Shown piece by piece: positions 12,927-25,700 of a DNA stretch of 64,000 nt. Numbering within the stretch: position 1 is the first letter of the stretch; every line of letters begins with the position of its first letter. The notes beneath the pieces were generated by a model, which did not search any database, was not told where the DNA came from, and was given only the letters and a program-made list of their open reading frames with translations. The position numbers and the translations under genes were made by a program. The stretch covers positions 30,445,456-30,509,455 of the forward strand of contig CM049312.1 of NCBI GenBank assembly GCA_026874595.1. The letters are read 5' to 3'. Source of the stretch: Sipunculus nudus. Its lineage: Eukaryota; Annelida; Sipuncula; Golfingiida; Sipunculidae.

Positions 12927-13966
12927 TTATAACTGAACCATTCTCCTCCTGTCAAGTTTTCTGCTATACTTGAGTAGTCTTGAATGTAGCTTGTCAGGCT
13001 TGGCTATTGCCATATCACACCTGAAACCTGGGAAGGAATCATGTTGCCTTCCCGGAGAGATGTCAAATAACTTATCAGCTTTGTATTCCTCCGCGAATGA
13101 GTTAATGTCCTTTTCATAATTAGCTCGTTTTCTGTAACTCTTGGCTATGGCAACACCAGCAACCTCTTCCCCAAAGATATTGTCAATGGCTTCTCCTAGC
13201 GCTCCCACAATCCTCCCTGCTCTCTGAACAGTCTCATCTGTATATTGGCCATGAGCATGTTTCAAGGTCTCTGAAATGAAGTAAATACTGTTCTGTAATC
13301 AGTGATACCTATGACTAAAAATAATTGGGGGTCAGTATGATTGGTATGTAAAATACAAGCACATCTAATTTACTTGATCAAAAATAGGTATGCAAAAGTA
13401 AATAGTCTGTGTATGTAAATATCAGATATGTAGATCTGTATGATCTATTCTGTCAAAATGTATCTTTGAGGTGCAGCTATAATTTTATGGCAATATGAGA
13501 TTGGATGTCAATATGCAACAGAAAATGGGTGGCATATACATAAATGTGACTTATTAGATTAATAAATATTTGAAGAAACCAATATTTATTGAAAATTAAA
13601 TAATATGTCAGCATCAGTAATGTAATGTAAACAAGCAGTTAATAATAATATCATGGCTGTACAGTAAAAGAAAACATAAGGGGTCATATGAAGACTGACT
13701 TTATGAGCAGACCATAACTGTATACCATTCATTGTTAAGACACACATGGTAAATGACATGGCACTGAAACAATGACTTACAAATTGCATTCATGTACAGT
13801 TACATTGCAGATGTGAGGAGAAAAGCAGATGTTGTGTGAAAAGAATAGGTATCCTCAACAATTGGTAACTCAAAACATGCAGCATGCTAACACTTATTTA
13901 TAACTGACTGAAATGCATGGATGGTAAAAAGGGAAGCCTAAGAACTAAGTGTAATATAATGATATA

Positions 13967-13974
<8 letters not shown>

Positions 13975-14060
<86 letters not shown>
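13975..14060. repeat. (TA)n followed by (GA)n compound microsatellite
   Basis: A TA run to about 14021 passes directly into an AG run to about 14059. It lies in the transposase intron between exons 10 and 11. Confidence 0.9.
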
Positions 14061-14061
<1 letters not shown>

Positions 14062-17000
14062 ATTAGACATTGTTGCAGGGATTCATGTATCACACAGTAA
14101 AAGAAATGTGAACCGACACCTTGACAGCAAAGCCTCAGTTAATACAGATATGATAGCACAGGCTGTCATTCCCAATACCATGCCTGTCAATCTACACGCT
14201 ACATCTTCATGCTACAGTTCTGGTTAATGAAATATTATGTTACCTTTTAATAAACCACTGCAACATGAAAAATGTTGTTCGGTGATGTACATACATAAAG
14301 AAGTCATTAATGATATATGAAGTTATCTGTCTTATCATCATTTTCATATGTCAACATTATATATAATGACTGATAAATATATATACATGTGTGATCTCTG
14401 CAGTATAGAATGCAGATACATTTTCCATGGTTCAGTTCTTCCTGTCATACAGGTTTACACTCATATATTGTTATATATCCTTGATCATTTCCAAGATACA
14501 TATTCAACTAGCTATTAAATATTAAATATTTCTCCTAGACCAAATACTATTTAAATTGTCATTTTATATATCCATTATGGATTACAACGAAAACATGAGA
14601 TGAACATGTTAGGTGTTTGATATGTTATACAAGTTATCAATGGTATCTGAAATGCCACATCACACATATTAGAATAATATTAAATGCATGATATATAATT
14701 GTAAATATATGTACCTTTAAATTCTGCATTTAGGAATTCACACACTCTGTCCATGGCAATGTTTTTCCCCTTTCCTCCCTTAAGGTTCACGGTCCTGTTG
14801 TGTATGATTTCCTCAATCAGCCGAGGGGGCAACCATCCTGACACCTCTGAAATATGTAACATAAACACAATCAGACAATAAATATATTGCGGACCTATCT
14901 AAACTAACGGTAATCTTCTGGACCTTTCATTACAACAGGCCAGTATATGTGGATATCACCACACACAGGCTGCTTGTTTTGTTTCTATCAACTTGTTTCA
15001 TGATAATATGTGGGGGCCAGCCAATACAATAAATAAAAATCAACAAGGGCATTTGGCAGTCAGTCAGTTGAGCCAGAGCTTTCCAATGGCATTCTGCAAC
15101 AAGTGACCTTACTACCTCCCAATATATTCACCCTACCACATTAGATTACATGTTTCACCCATATATCAACATTGCTGTTTTTACAGACATGTTGTTGATA
15201 AACAAATCCATACATCCTTTATGAAGGCATATCAGTACTTTCACAATCAATATTACCATTATATCATTAATATATACACAGAGAATGCCAGATATCCCAA
15301 GACAATCACATTTTCAAAGATAGGTGAATGGCCACCTTTAACTCACAATCGCCTTTATGACTCTGAGGCCTGTGCTATACCCATTGTTCACAGTTGCAGG
15401 TATCATCAAAAATATTATTGTATGAATAGGTTATAAACAGTTTAACAAACCTGATAATAGATGATGTGCAATGATCAGATACTTATAATGATTGCCACGC
15501 CAGAATCGTGGCACATTTATCTTCCACATAGAGATCATGGCAAGTCCATCTCCTTCCCGAATGGTGTCTCGATGACTGAGATCAAGCAATCCAAACCAGG
15601 TCACTGCTAAGGCATAGTTCCTCACATGGTCCAACTGTTAACCAGCAGATTCTGCACATTGCCTTGAACAATACCAGCTTTCATCTGAAATAGTCAAATC
15701 ATGATATGTGGAACCAGGCTCCATGGGGGCAATCACTGTAGGAGCATCTGACCATCGGCTCTTCTTTGTCTGTCAATTGACCAACACAATGTGTACAGTA
15801 ACTGCACGTTCTATTATTATGAACAGTAAACTAAACTTAATGTACATTTGCATGTGATTATAAGGTTTCCTGAAGTGTTTACTGAGCATATGTGATCACT
15901 GAAATTAATGCAATGACACTCTATCAGTACCAGGGTGAATATGAGCGATATTGTGCATGTTTACCATTTTTTTTATTTATGTTAATGTTTTGGGATATCC
16001 TGTATTACAGTTATTGCTCATATTGTCATCTATGACAGTAAAACGCTGCCTTCACCACAGAAGCTCCAGTCAGATGCATGATCATCTTCTTCTGCCTCAA
16101 GGACAGCCTGTATATCAGACTGTGGTGTCAACAGCCACACCTCACTCCCTATTCTTCGGCATATGCCACTGAGGAAATCTTTTCTGTCTTCTGCTGAGGC
16201 ATCTGGCATGGCACCATCTGGTACATCTGCGATGCTTTCCATTCCACACACTTTCATAGCCAAATATACAATATGAGCTTCTGTAATGAAACGGATGAAA
16301 TTGTCAACATAATTGAAGCAGTTCATCACATCCTTCGTCACATTTCGATGTTGGAACGAATTCTTCAACTGAGCCAAAGTCCCTCTTTCAGCAATGCTCT
16401 TTCCACTGAAGAGAATATTCATTGTTTCCTACAATTGAACAGAATTATCATATACTGACCCAAGGTGTTGACAAAAGGCAGGTATTAACACTTTTTTTCT
16501 ATTTCACTACCTTCAGGGAGCATTCATGTCAATTGTTTGGGGAAGGGGGGGGGGGAGTACTTGCAATTTGCTGGACTACTTCCTTGTCCCCCCACCCTTG
16601 CATTGGATGTGATCAGTTTCCTGCTCTCTTTGCCATACCCTTCAACTGCATTCAAGTGATGAGATTCTACATGAATAAATGGAATAGTGGGTTCATTCCA
16701 TATTGGAAGTAGCAGTCCACCTTTTCTGTGTATTTATGTTCTATCTCAAAATGCATGACCCAGCAAGGCTATTCATACAACTCTCTACATAACAGCTGTA
16801 GGGTTACATAACAGATTCGTATCCAAGATGTCCCTCTTTTTAATACCCCAGCATTAATAACTAATGGTTTCATAGTGAATCAATCAGTATCAATTAGCAG
16901 AACAGTTTAATGCTATTACTTGATGTTGAACATGTCAATGCACAACCTTAGTTTCACATTTACGAGATATTCATACCTGAAGCATGATGCCTCTGTGATG

Positions 17001-17311
17001 AAATTCCTGCGGTACAGGGTGAAGTCCTTCAAGGCGCTCACTCTCTGTCAGGTCAGCTGCCCTGGCCTTCCTCGCATCCCGCATTCTTTCTACTGACAGT
17101 GCATCACCATAAGTTGGTACTACCCGATACGACCCATCATTCCTTCTTGGTACATATCTTTGCAGTCCTTCTATAATGTTGATGACCCCTTCTGTTGAGG
17201 ATGGGTTGGCATCTATGATACCTATATTTATCTGCAAAAAAAGGTTCATATGTGTTCATTATGTGCTCTTCCGGTTGTGAGTTATTCTATACAGCTCATA
17301 CAGTGACATTT

Positions 17312-17315
<4 letters not shown>

Positions 17316-17348
<33 letters not shown>
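17316..17348. repeat. (TA)n microsatellite in transposase intron 6
   Basis: The TA run lies just beyond the exon 6 donor (17376-17375 on the minus strand). Confidence 0.85.
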
Positions 17349-17351
<3 letters not shown>

Positions 17352-19200
17352 TGCAAAGTTTATTTAATGATCTCACCATTTCAATCCTTTGGGATGCTTG
17401 TTCTTCATACATATGAGGAATATGCCATTGAACAATGTCTTGATATTGTTTGAAGTAGGGCATATTCTTCACAGGGATTCTTGACACAATAGTTTCCATT
17501 CTGGAACGAAGCATGTCTTCATCCTCCAGGTTTTGGAAGTATGCATGCAGAGGAATTTCTGATGCATTCAACTGTACATTCCGCTCCTCAAGATCCTCCA
17601 CATTGACCCTGTTCTTGGCAGCATAGCAATTTGCCCAGAGCTTCATCTCATTTTTTTTTGCCCTCTGCACTGATCTCTGGCCTGAATCATGATATGAGCA
17701 TTGTCCCAGACTAATGCATAGCCAGAACCTAGAGAACAATTTAAATAAATGATTTAGTATCATGTATTGCATCTACTCTATATACACTGTTCAATATACT
17801 AGGTGCTTAGGTGCACAGATGCACCATAAAACAGTTTTATGCATCCGCTGTATCACTGCAAGGTCCACAGAGTGCACCTGAGGCTTGTAACTAGGACAGA
17901 TCTGCAGGACTGTTAGGCACATGTCCAGATGATCAAACAATGACATATGAACACTGAAACATGATGTCACAATACACACTACTTATATACAGAATCAGTG
18001 ATCAGAGCTTTTGTTTAAATGGATATTATTCAAGGTCAAATTCCGATCAGGTTGAAACCCATAGCTTATTTTTTTACTGCACTGTAATATGTGTATAATT
18101 TATAATATAGCTGTAATAAAAATAAGTGTAATGACAATGTCTTAGTGCACCTTGAAATTACTTGTGCACAAAGTTGTATCAGGTGTGGTGCACAGCTGCA
18201 CCTTGCCATGAAAAAGTATTTTGTACTCAGATATAGATATATATCTTTCTTCTTGTTGTAAATTCTAAATGTTCAATTTGGCATAATATTTACCACACAT
18301 AATTTCCTGTTACATTATATCATTGTCATTTATTGGTTGGATTGCAGGAAATATGCAGACAACTTCTGAATTAGTCATACCTCTCCCACTTAAGGTTATG
18401 TCTTCTTCATACCACGTCGATTCCTCTGACTGCTCAATTCTGCATGAATCATCTACCGACTCATTTGTGGTGCTTGTTTCCTCCTGAAGTGGTATGTATT
18501 CCTCATCAGAGTCCTCCTCATCACTTAGGTCCTCCCATCCATCATCATCTGCATTGGATGTTGAAGGGTAGGATGTAGCAGTTGATGAAGCTGATGTTGC
18601 TGTTGTGGTTGTTGTGGTGTGCACCTCTGTGGAGCCAACTGACACAGATCCAGTAGTGTTGAAGTATGCTTCCTGTCAAATAACCAAAAACATGTGATTG
18701 TCATTATTTATAATCCCAATTATTATTGTTTTTTTATTTAAAACAATTTATTGTTATATTATACCATTCAATATCAACTTGGTTTTCATGATGTGTCATG
18801 ACATGGGTTATTCATGTTTACACAGGCCATATGTTGAACAGCCTGTTTTATCAGGATGATATTCTGAATTATCATACATTAAAAAATACATACTAGTGCC
18901 TGTTTCCACAGGTTCAACTTGTCATCTGGTTCCTGGCAGAACTTGTTGAGCCATCTTCTTGTTGACCATGAACTTTGGCAGATGCCAAGGTGATTGAAAC
19001 ACCTGATTAACTGTAGGCAAATAATTAAATATCACTTATTGTACATGAATAAATGCAACAGCCAATACCTAAAAAATAACAAGGGCCCATGGGTCACGCC
19101 ACTCAGCTGATTTTGACAGTTATGACTGCATCACCATAGATTTTTTAAAGTTGTAATTAAAATACTATCTTAAATGATCAGGAACTAGAGCTGAATGACT

Positions 19201-19220
19201 GGGGGGGGGGGGGGGGGGGG
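19201..19220 (+). repeat. Poly-G tract in transposase intron 3
   Basis: This is a 20-base run of G on the plus strand, hence poly-C in the transposase pre-mRNA. It could form a G-quadruplex and is a likely assembly-error site. Confidence 0.9.
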
Positions 19221-21754
19221 TTAAAACACCTATGGATATGAATACAGCATTGGGAATTATATTCAATAAGATTTAATAAAAATTGGAGGTTTTTCTTATT
19301 TTATCAAAGGAATGAAGTCGCAAAGACCCTGTTTTTAGCTAGGTGAGGGATCTTTGGGACATCTCACATTATGCAGATTTTTGGATTCCTAGGTCTTCAG
19401 ATATTAAAACTTGCCACATCTACGGGCGGCCCGACGACAGCCAATGGACCTCTCCTTTAGCTCAGATGACTTATAGTCAGCTGAGCTCATAATTGCTAAT
19501 TAAATGTGTTGATGTTCTGTACAATTATGTGCCTCACCTTCTCACTGCTTCCACAACGCCACATCTGCACACCATTCAGTGCCTGCAGGAAGCTGAACTT
19601 CTTGGCGTTGATTGTGTAAAGTGGCACAGAGAGCATGTAGCCGAGTCTTGGGAGGATGAACGACCTGATAAATATACAATGAATTATTATACGAGGAATG
19701 TGGTATTTTTTTCTATTATTACTTATTTTATATCAAATAAATATTAAAATATTCATATTAAGTATTACCTGTACTTTTCTTCATCCACGATGGGCATGGC
19801 TGCCTCAATGGCACCGACTAATGTTTTCACCTGACCTCTCATGTCACCCACCAGTTTAGTCCAGCTGAATTTACGTATAGAATCAGTCCCATCTATCTGC
19901 GGGTATGAGTTTTCCCTGACATATCCTCGCATTTCTTTTTTAATCCTGACAGACACTATTTTCATAAAGGCTTTCTCGCAGCTGGGCCACGGTTCAAGAT
20001 ATACCGTATTGCTGTATAGTATTTTGAGTTCTTCACTGCTTTGCTTATGTCATTAGCAGTCTGTACCCTTGTGATGTGGCGAGGAGGTGTGTGTGCACAA
20101 TGATAACTCTTGCGTGGTGAACTAGAACCAAGTGGTACCCACTCACTCTCTCCTTCTCCTGTTTTCTGTTTTTTTGTACAGCTGGATGATCTACCAGGGC
20201 TTTCTCTTTTCTTCTGCGGGGATCCTCTGTGACGTGGAGCAGGCATGCATTCAAATGTCTTGTAGCTTCTTTCTAGTTTGTTGAAGCATGTCCCACACAC
20301 ATGACCATCACTTGGACCCTACATGAAGAATAAGAAGTATATGCATCATTGTGTAGCATGTTTTACAGTATGGTTCTCTGTTTAATTTAGGGGAAATATA
20401 TGTCTTCACATTGCAGTTGTCAATATTTATTTGTCTTGATATCTCAATTATGATTAAACCTTCCATTTTTTTCAACCAACTGGTCATGATGTCTATGCAG
20501 GATTTCAATTGCATTTGTGCAGAAACGAATATTACATGTAATATTATTTTTACAGTTGACGGTGATGAGATTATGTTATTTCTTTTATTATTTTGTTAAG
20601 TATTTTACTTTGACATTATTATCTTTCAAGGTATGGGGCCTTTCTGTATATTAAAGGATAATATATTTGTACAGGTAATCTCATGCATTTGATTAAGAAT
20701 ATTTCAGAGCAGTTGTGTCAGACATACGGATTAGGGCCACAGTAAGGCTTCGTCTAGACTAGCGTTAGATCGGCCCTCTGAGATTATAGCCAGATCACTG
20801 GCCTGCCAGTGTGCCTGGACATGTAACTCTGAGGATTGCATTCAAAGCCGTATGAGGATGCAATTAATTTCGTCATTTTTGACAACGCCTCATTGCTAAC
20901 ATGTATCTTGTCACTTCAAATAAACCCACTAGACCTTTTTAACAAGTTACATATCTCTCCAACTACCGGTACACCTAGACATGCCTGTGACATATTCCGT
21001 AATAACCGAATATATTTGTATATTGTTCTCCATGTATGGGAGATTTCTGCCTGCAGTCTGTCTGCTGACTGTATGCGCAGATACGGTTATGAAGCGTGGC
21101 CTTGACTTGCAGGGCGGTTCTCAGTTTGGGCCCTAACTGAGTCGTGTTTGTCACGGCTACGTCTAGACGGTCTACCCTGTAGGCTGTATATATTCATTTC
21201 GTTTCAATATATGACATTAAACTGACAGTAAATAAAACTTACCTGGTACATATACACTGCTTGCAAGGCAGAATACACAGACACTGGCAAGCATCTGAGC
21301 TTCCCTTGTATATTCCGCTTGTCCAGTCCTCTGCCATGTTTTTTCTGGCGGAGCTGATGTCCACACAGCCTGCAGCTATCTTCAGCCATGTTCAGTCAAT
21401 CAGTGGCGGGAAGTGTGAACGAGGCCAGTAACTGGGATGAGGCTCACTTCGTAGGGTGTTTCCTCCAATAACATGAGGGGATTCCCAAGAACTTACCAGC
21501 CAATCAGAAGATGGGATTTGCAATACTGACTGCTCCCTTGTGTCCTTGACCCTAACGAACATGGCGGTTCTGGCCAGGAGTCGCGGCTTGTCACTTCGTG
21601 ACTTTTCACAAGGATCATGATGGACCATTGTCTTACTTCAAGAAAGAAACTAGTAAGGTGCCTTAGTTATGTGTTTATTAACTATGTCATGTTTGTTTAT
21701 GTTGTCATAGACAGGACATTTTATATTTCTGCCAGGGCACCGACAAATAACACT

Positions 21755-21818
21755 GTGTGCTGTCCGTCTCTATATTAGTATTATATAGAGCGGATACTCT
21801 GTCTAGGCTGACTGAGGC
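21755..21818 (-). promoter_or_regulatory. Candidate terminal inverted repeat with TATA box, transposase side
   Basis: On the minus strand this segment carries ctctatataa, about 390 bp before the transposase start, with flanking sequence resembling 7548-7612 in the same order. It would be the right end of the helicase/transposase element, leaving LINE ORF1 just outside. The boundary is not proven. Confidence 0.3.
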
Positions 21819-21865
21819 AGCACGCGAGCCGAGCTCTCCACATCAAAGGTATTTTTAAGCGTGAT

Positions 21866-22798
21866 ATGGCAGAAATTTCTACAATAAAGACACGCTCAAA
21901 AAGTAAAACAAACCGTGTTAACAAGGAAACAACAGAAACACCAGAAATGGATAAATACTTAGAGCAAACACAGAAAAGAAAAGGCAAGAAAGACGAGCAG
22001 GAGACCGAGTCACCAGAGGTCAGTGACCCCATTATGTCGACCATTGAAATCAAATGCACCCAACTGGAACAGTACTTGAAGACAGCGTTAGAGGAATTTA
22101 AAGAGTCACTGAAAGGGGACATACAAAAGATCAAACAAGACGTACAAGAGGTCCACAAAAAACATTCATGTCTTGAACAGAAAATAGATGACGTTACACA
22201 CAGTGTAGAATATTCCCAGGCCGAAATAGAGACATTGAAAACTAAATTGGCAAGCGCAGAAACTAGAAATGAAACACTGCATGCCGAGCTAGACACACTA
22301 AAGACGGAGAAAAGAGACACAGAAGACGAACTCATGAAAATAAAAACAAAACTCGCAGAAACAGAACGCCACAGCAGAGAATATAACCTAAGACTGTTGG
22401 GAGTTGTAGAAGAGAAAGATGAAAATTGTGAGCAAATTGTAGCCAAGGCGATCCGAGAGCAAGGGCTACTCGGGGAAAAACCAATAGAGGACATATTACA
22501 AACCATTGAGGTGGCGCACAGAACAGGAATGAAAAAACATGGAGTCAACAGGCACATAATTGTTAAATTTCTAAAACGGCCGGTGAGAAACAGTCTATTG
22601 AAAGCCCAAAAGCGCACAAGGAGAGCGATCGGGGAAAGCTTCTTTGTTGAGGACCTCACCAAAGAAGATTATCTTTTTAAAAAGAAAGCCGGCCCCCAGA
22701 TGAAAGTGGCCCATAGAGATCACCAGAAGGTCCGAGGACGCCTAATAATAAACGGCAAACAAGTGCCTATTGACAACTCCAGTCCGCAAGCCGATTGA
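21866..22798 (+). CDS. L1-type LINE ORF1 protein, intact
   Basis: The 310-codon frame is uninterrupted. L1 ORF1 proteins are RNA-binding chaperones that coat LINE RNA in cytoplasmic particles. The N-terminus is lysine/glutamate-rich. A long heptad-patterned coiled coil runs from about residue 60 to 170. It is followed by an RRM-like block (SREYNLRLLGVVEE, then AHRTG and RHIIVKFL) and a C-terminal domain (FFVEDLTKEDY, then GRLIINGKQV), the order seen in Transposase_22/L1 ORF1p. Base composition is clearly more GC-rich than the ORF2 downstream. It begins 48 bp after the candidate transposon end and is followed by about 500 bp of GC-richer DNA. It may be ORF1 of the outer LINE, or of a separate LINE whose ORF2 is missing. 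The antisense frame at 21781-22662 is a shadow. Confidence 0.8.
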   Translation: MAEISTIKTRSKSKTNRVNKETTETPEMDKYLEQTQKRKGKKDEQETESPEVSDPIMSTIEIKCTQLEQYLKTALEEFKESLKGDIQKIKQDVQEVHKKHSCLEQKIDDVTHSVEYSQAEIETLKTKLASAETRNETLHAELDTLKTEKRDTEDELMKIKTKLAETERHSREYNLRLLGVVEEKDENCEQIVAKAIREQGLLGEKPIEDILQTIEVAHRTGMKKHGVNRHIIVKFLKRPVRNSLLKAQKRTRRAIGESFFVEDLTKEDYLFKKKAGPQMKVAHRDHQKVRGRLIINGKQVPIDNSSPQAD

Positions 22799-25700
22799 TC
22801 CCACGAACTTTCCCGCCGAGGATAGGGCAACACGTTCAGGCCCATTTCGAATACCCCGCGTCGTCTTCGGGTGCTCCCAGTCGAGGAGTCCCGAATGGTC
22901 TGATGCAAGTAGCAAGCTTGGACATGAGAGACCTTGGTTAAGAGAGACTTTGTTGTATTATCGCCCACAGTGGAGCTTGTAGCATGGATGGTACCGCACG
23001 CTGTTTCATTTGATTTCCTGCAGAGCAGTGTTAAGTATATCTATTCAGACCACCCTCCCGTTATTTTGTTCAGTTAACGTAGTGGTAGACTTTTTTCTTC
23101 TTCTTAGGAACGTTGAGAGAAATTAATGCTAAACTGTCAAGACTAGATACCCTGATAGTATTGATCAGCCAGTGATCCTTCTCTGGGTCCTGCCATCCTG
23201 TGTTGGACCTGTTAGGCGGAAGTAACCTGCGTCCGTTCGGCGAGTCTGACATGGGGGGTGGGGTACGGGGACGGATTGCGGCACCAGACCGTTTAATTGT
23301 GATAATTAAAAAAATATATATAGTCTCAGTAAGCTGAATACGACTGAGCTGGACAATTTAAAAACAACAATATATTCACACAGTAGATACTATACTGCAT
23401 TGGAAAATCATTATTATATTAACCTGCCATTGGTTTAACAAATAATCGATCATGAGGATTGATATAGGCTTTTACACTTTTTATTGGTCTGGATGAGTGA
23501 TGATTCATAATGTTAACATATTTATAAGATAAGATCTTCATTTTTCAGATCGCTGCTATATGCGACAGCATATGCTATACCTATATGACTATCACTCTCA
23601 TTAACCTTTGTGATCATACTAGCGGAAAATAATTACCAGTATGTTAAACCATCAGCAGAGTTGATATTACTTTGTGAGGTGGATTATATATCTGAGAGTA
23701 TGAGATACAGTGTACAAGTATTTCATGCAAAGTATCATTTTTTTTTCTTTTAAATAATATACGCTTCAAATCATTGCATTCCTAAAATATATTATACAAC
23801 ACACATTTATATTTATAATTTGTGACGTACTGACTCAAAGGGAGCCAACACAGTTTGTATAGTGTCTCTACATGCAATATAGAATACATAGAATATTTAC
23901 AATTTAAGAAAAAAAAACTGTTTTGAGTTTAACCTGTTCAGCCTTCAGCCCACTCTGTCCAAAATAGATATACATCTATTGTAATAGTGTAAATTTTTCA
24001 ATATTAAAAAAATACACATTGATGAGCATAATAACAGAGTTAATATATTCTATAGTGAGTTAGTATATAAAAGTGGTCAGGCAGAATAGGCTACAAGATA
24101 TGCAGAAACATATTACCGGTACCGAGAGACTAATTGAATAAGGTACACAAGATAACAGATAATTAACTCTAAAATGAGAGGTAATGTGGATACGTTTTAT
24201 ACACTTGGCAATACAAAGATTCATTAATGAGTTTTTAACAATAGAATTTGATTTGCATTGCAACTTATGTGAATACATATTTAAAGATTGAAGGACAAAA
24301 GCCCACTTGCTAGACAGAGCTGAAGGCATTCTAGTGAGAAATCAAAATTAATTTTTTAAAGGTTATACTCGCAATCATAATTATCAGAGATCTTAAGTCT
24401 GTTCCACTACAAATTGAAACAGTAATAATATGTTACTTATGTCATTGTTTGATATATAGACCTGGAATTTTGCATAGATTGCTGTATATTTTTAATATTG
24501 TTGAATATATATGTAGATACCAGTAGTCTGCATATTGTAGGAATTCAAATAATCAATAACCGCAGATCCTTATGGACAGTGAATGTAATTTTTAAACATA
24601 AAAAAATGTATATATACTGCATAAGGTTACTATCTTTTTCACTGCACTAAATGGTATTTTACAGATATTATATAAAAAAGGGCTCACAATTACCATATGT
24701 ATTCACTTATGTTCATATCATATAATACCATTGGTAGAATGCTTGGCAAAACTTTCAAATACAACTCTGGATATACTTCAAATTGGTGGTTTTAAACCTC
24801 TCTTTAGAAGAACAAGAGTATGGTAATTTTTATCCAGTACAAAGAGGGTACCTGTGTAATGTCTGTTCTTTTTGCCACATCATACAATCATAAGGGGTTT
24901 ACATAATACATTTATAAATACCAATTATATTTAAGCCACTTGCTCTGGCATTCAGTTTAGAGGGCCAATCAGAATTGTTACAAAACCAATTAATATATAT
25001 CAGCAACATTTTCCAGTCTCTGTTTACCTGAAGAAATATGAAATTAAGAATAGCATCTGGATCTTTCTCTTTTCTTTTCCCAATTTTGCATCAAAACGTT
25101 TATAGAAACTGTCAATGAAGATGCTGGTAAATTTTTTTTATTTAAAGTAGGTAAACATACTTATTATGTAAGAACAGCTTAATTTTTGCTGAGCCCAATT
25201 TTATTAACAGAGAGATAGATACGTGTATCTAATCCCTAAGAAATGAAAAGTATTTTACCTCATGGAGATGATTGTGCTATATATACATATATGCTAATTT
25301 TGAGATAAATCTGAGATGGATTTAAATGGATTTTTTTTACAAATGAATTTATATACACAACCATCTTTGGTATCAAGTATGGGATATTGAATTTGTATGC
25401 CTTTTTTTTGCATGGTATGTTAAAATTAGATAGTTAATATTAGATGAGACGATATAATATCAGATGATATGTTAAAATTAGATGGGAATGCTTAACTTCT
25501 CTCTCAATAATTTCCACGATTATATTGTATAGTATATTGTATTAGAGATTCTGGTCAACCTTGAACCTTTATGTATGTACGTATATATATGTTTAAATAT
25601 TGCGTATACAGTTTAATGTATCCCAGTTATATACTATAGTGTATTACAGTTAAAATTATAATTCATAGCTCAATTTATACTCAACTTTACAAAATACCCC

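Larger units (their letters stand above)
12927..21389 (-). pseudogene. DUF6589-like transposase, 11 exons, disabled
   Basis: The exons on the minus strand are 21389-21243, 20318-19769, 19664-19538, 19010-18894, 18672-18381, 17728-17377, 17231-16977, 16428-16056, 15684-15451, 14846-14715 and 13270-12927. All have GT-AG ends, and the summed phases give 974 residues once two one-base losses are allowed for. The N-terminus carries a C-x2-C pair (residues 6-9) and a second pair VCGTC (57-60), probably zinc-binding. A basic then Ser/Thr-rich and strongly acidic region follows (exons 2 and 5). The core shows VWDNAHIMIQ (D420), YGDALSVERM (D572) with RLEGL and EFHHRG, REGDG (781-785), NRTVNLKGGKGKNI (833 onward) and VQRAGRIVGAL. 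This order matches DUF6589-type transposase-like proteins as I remember them. Lesions are a one-base loss in exon 2 (about 19975-19990), one missing A in the A-run of exon 6 (17651-17659), and TAA in exon 9 (15638-15640). The exon 5 and exon 8 ends are inferred from phase. Confidence 0.75.

Noticed and set aside
19493..19747. 84-codon plus-strand frame
   Set aside because: It is antisense to transposase exon 3 (19664-19538), which has correct splice sites and phase.
20720..21170. Possible MITE in transposase intron 1 with GTCTAGAC-containing ends
   Set aside because: The core is a palindrome, so apparent inverted ends are trivial. The flanks match better as direct repeats, and no target duplication was found.
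7769..21537. 14-bp inverted match gggagcggtcagta (7769-7782) to 21524-21537, one mismatch, as element ends
   Set aside because: It would leave only 26 bp before the helicase start and no promoter. The match does not extend outward. Probably chance or subterminal.
21781..22662. 293-codon minus-strand open frame
   Set aside because: It is antisense to LINE ORF1, with Ser/Cys/Phe-rich composition typical of a shadow of a Lys/Glu-rich coiled coil.
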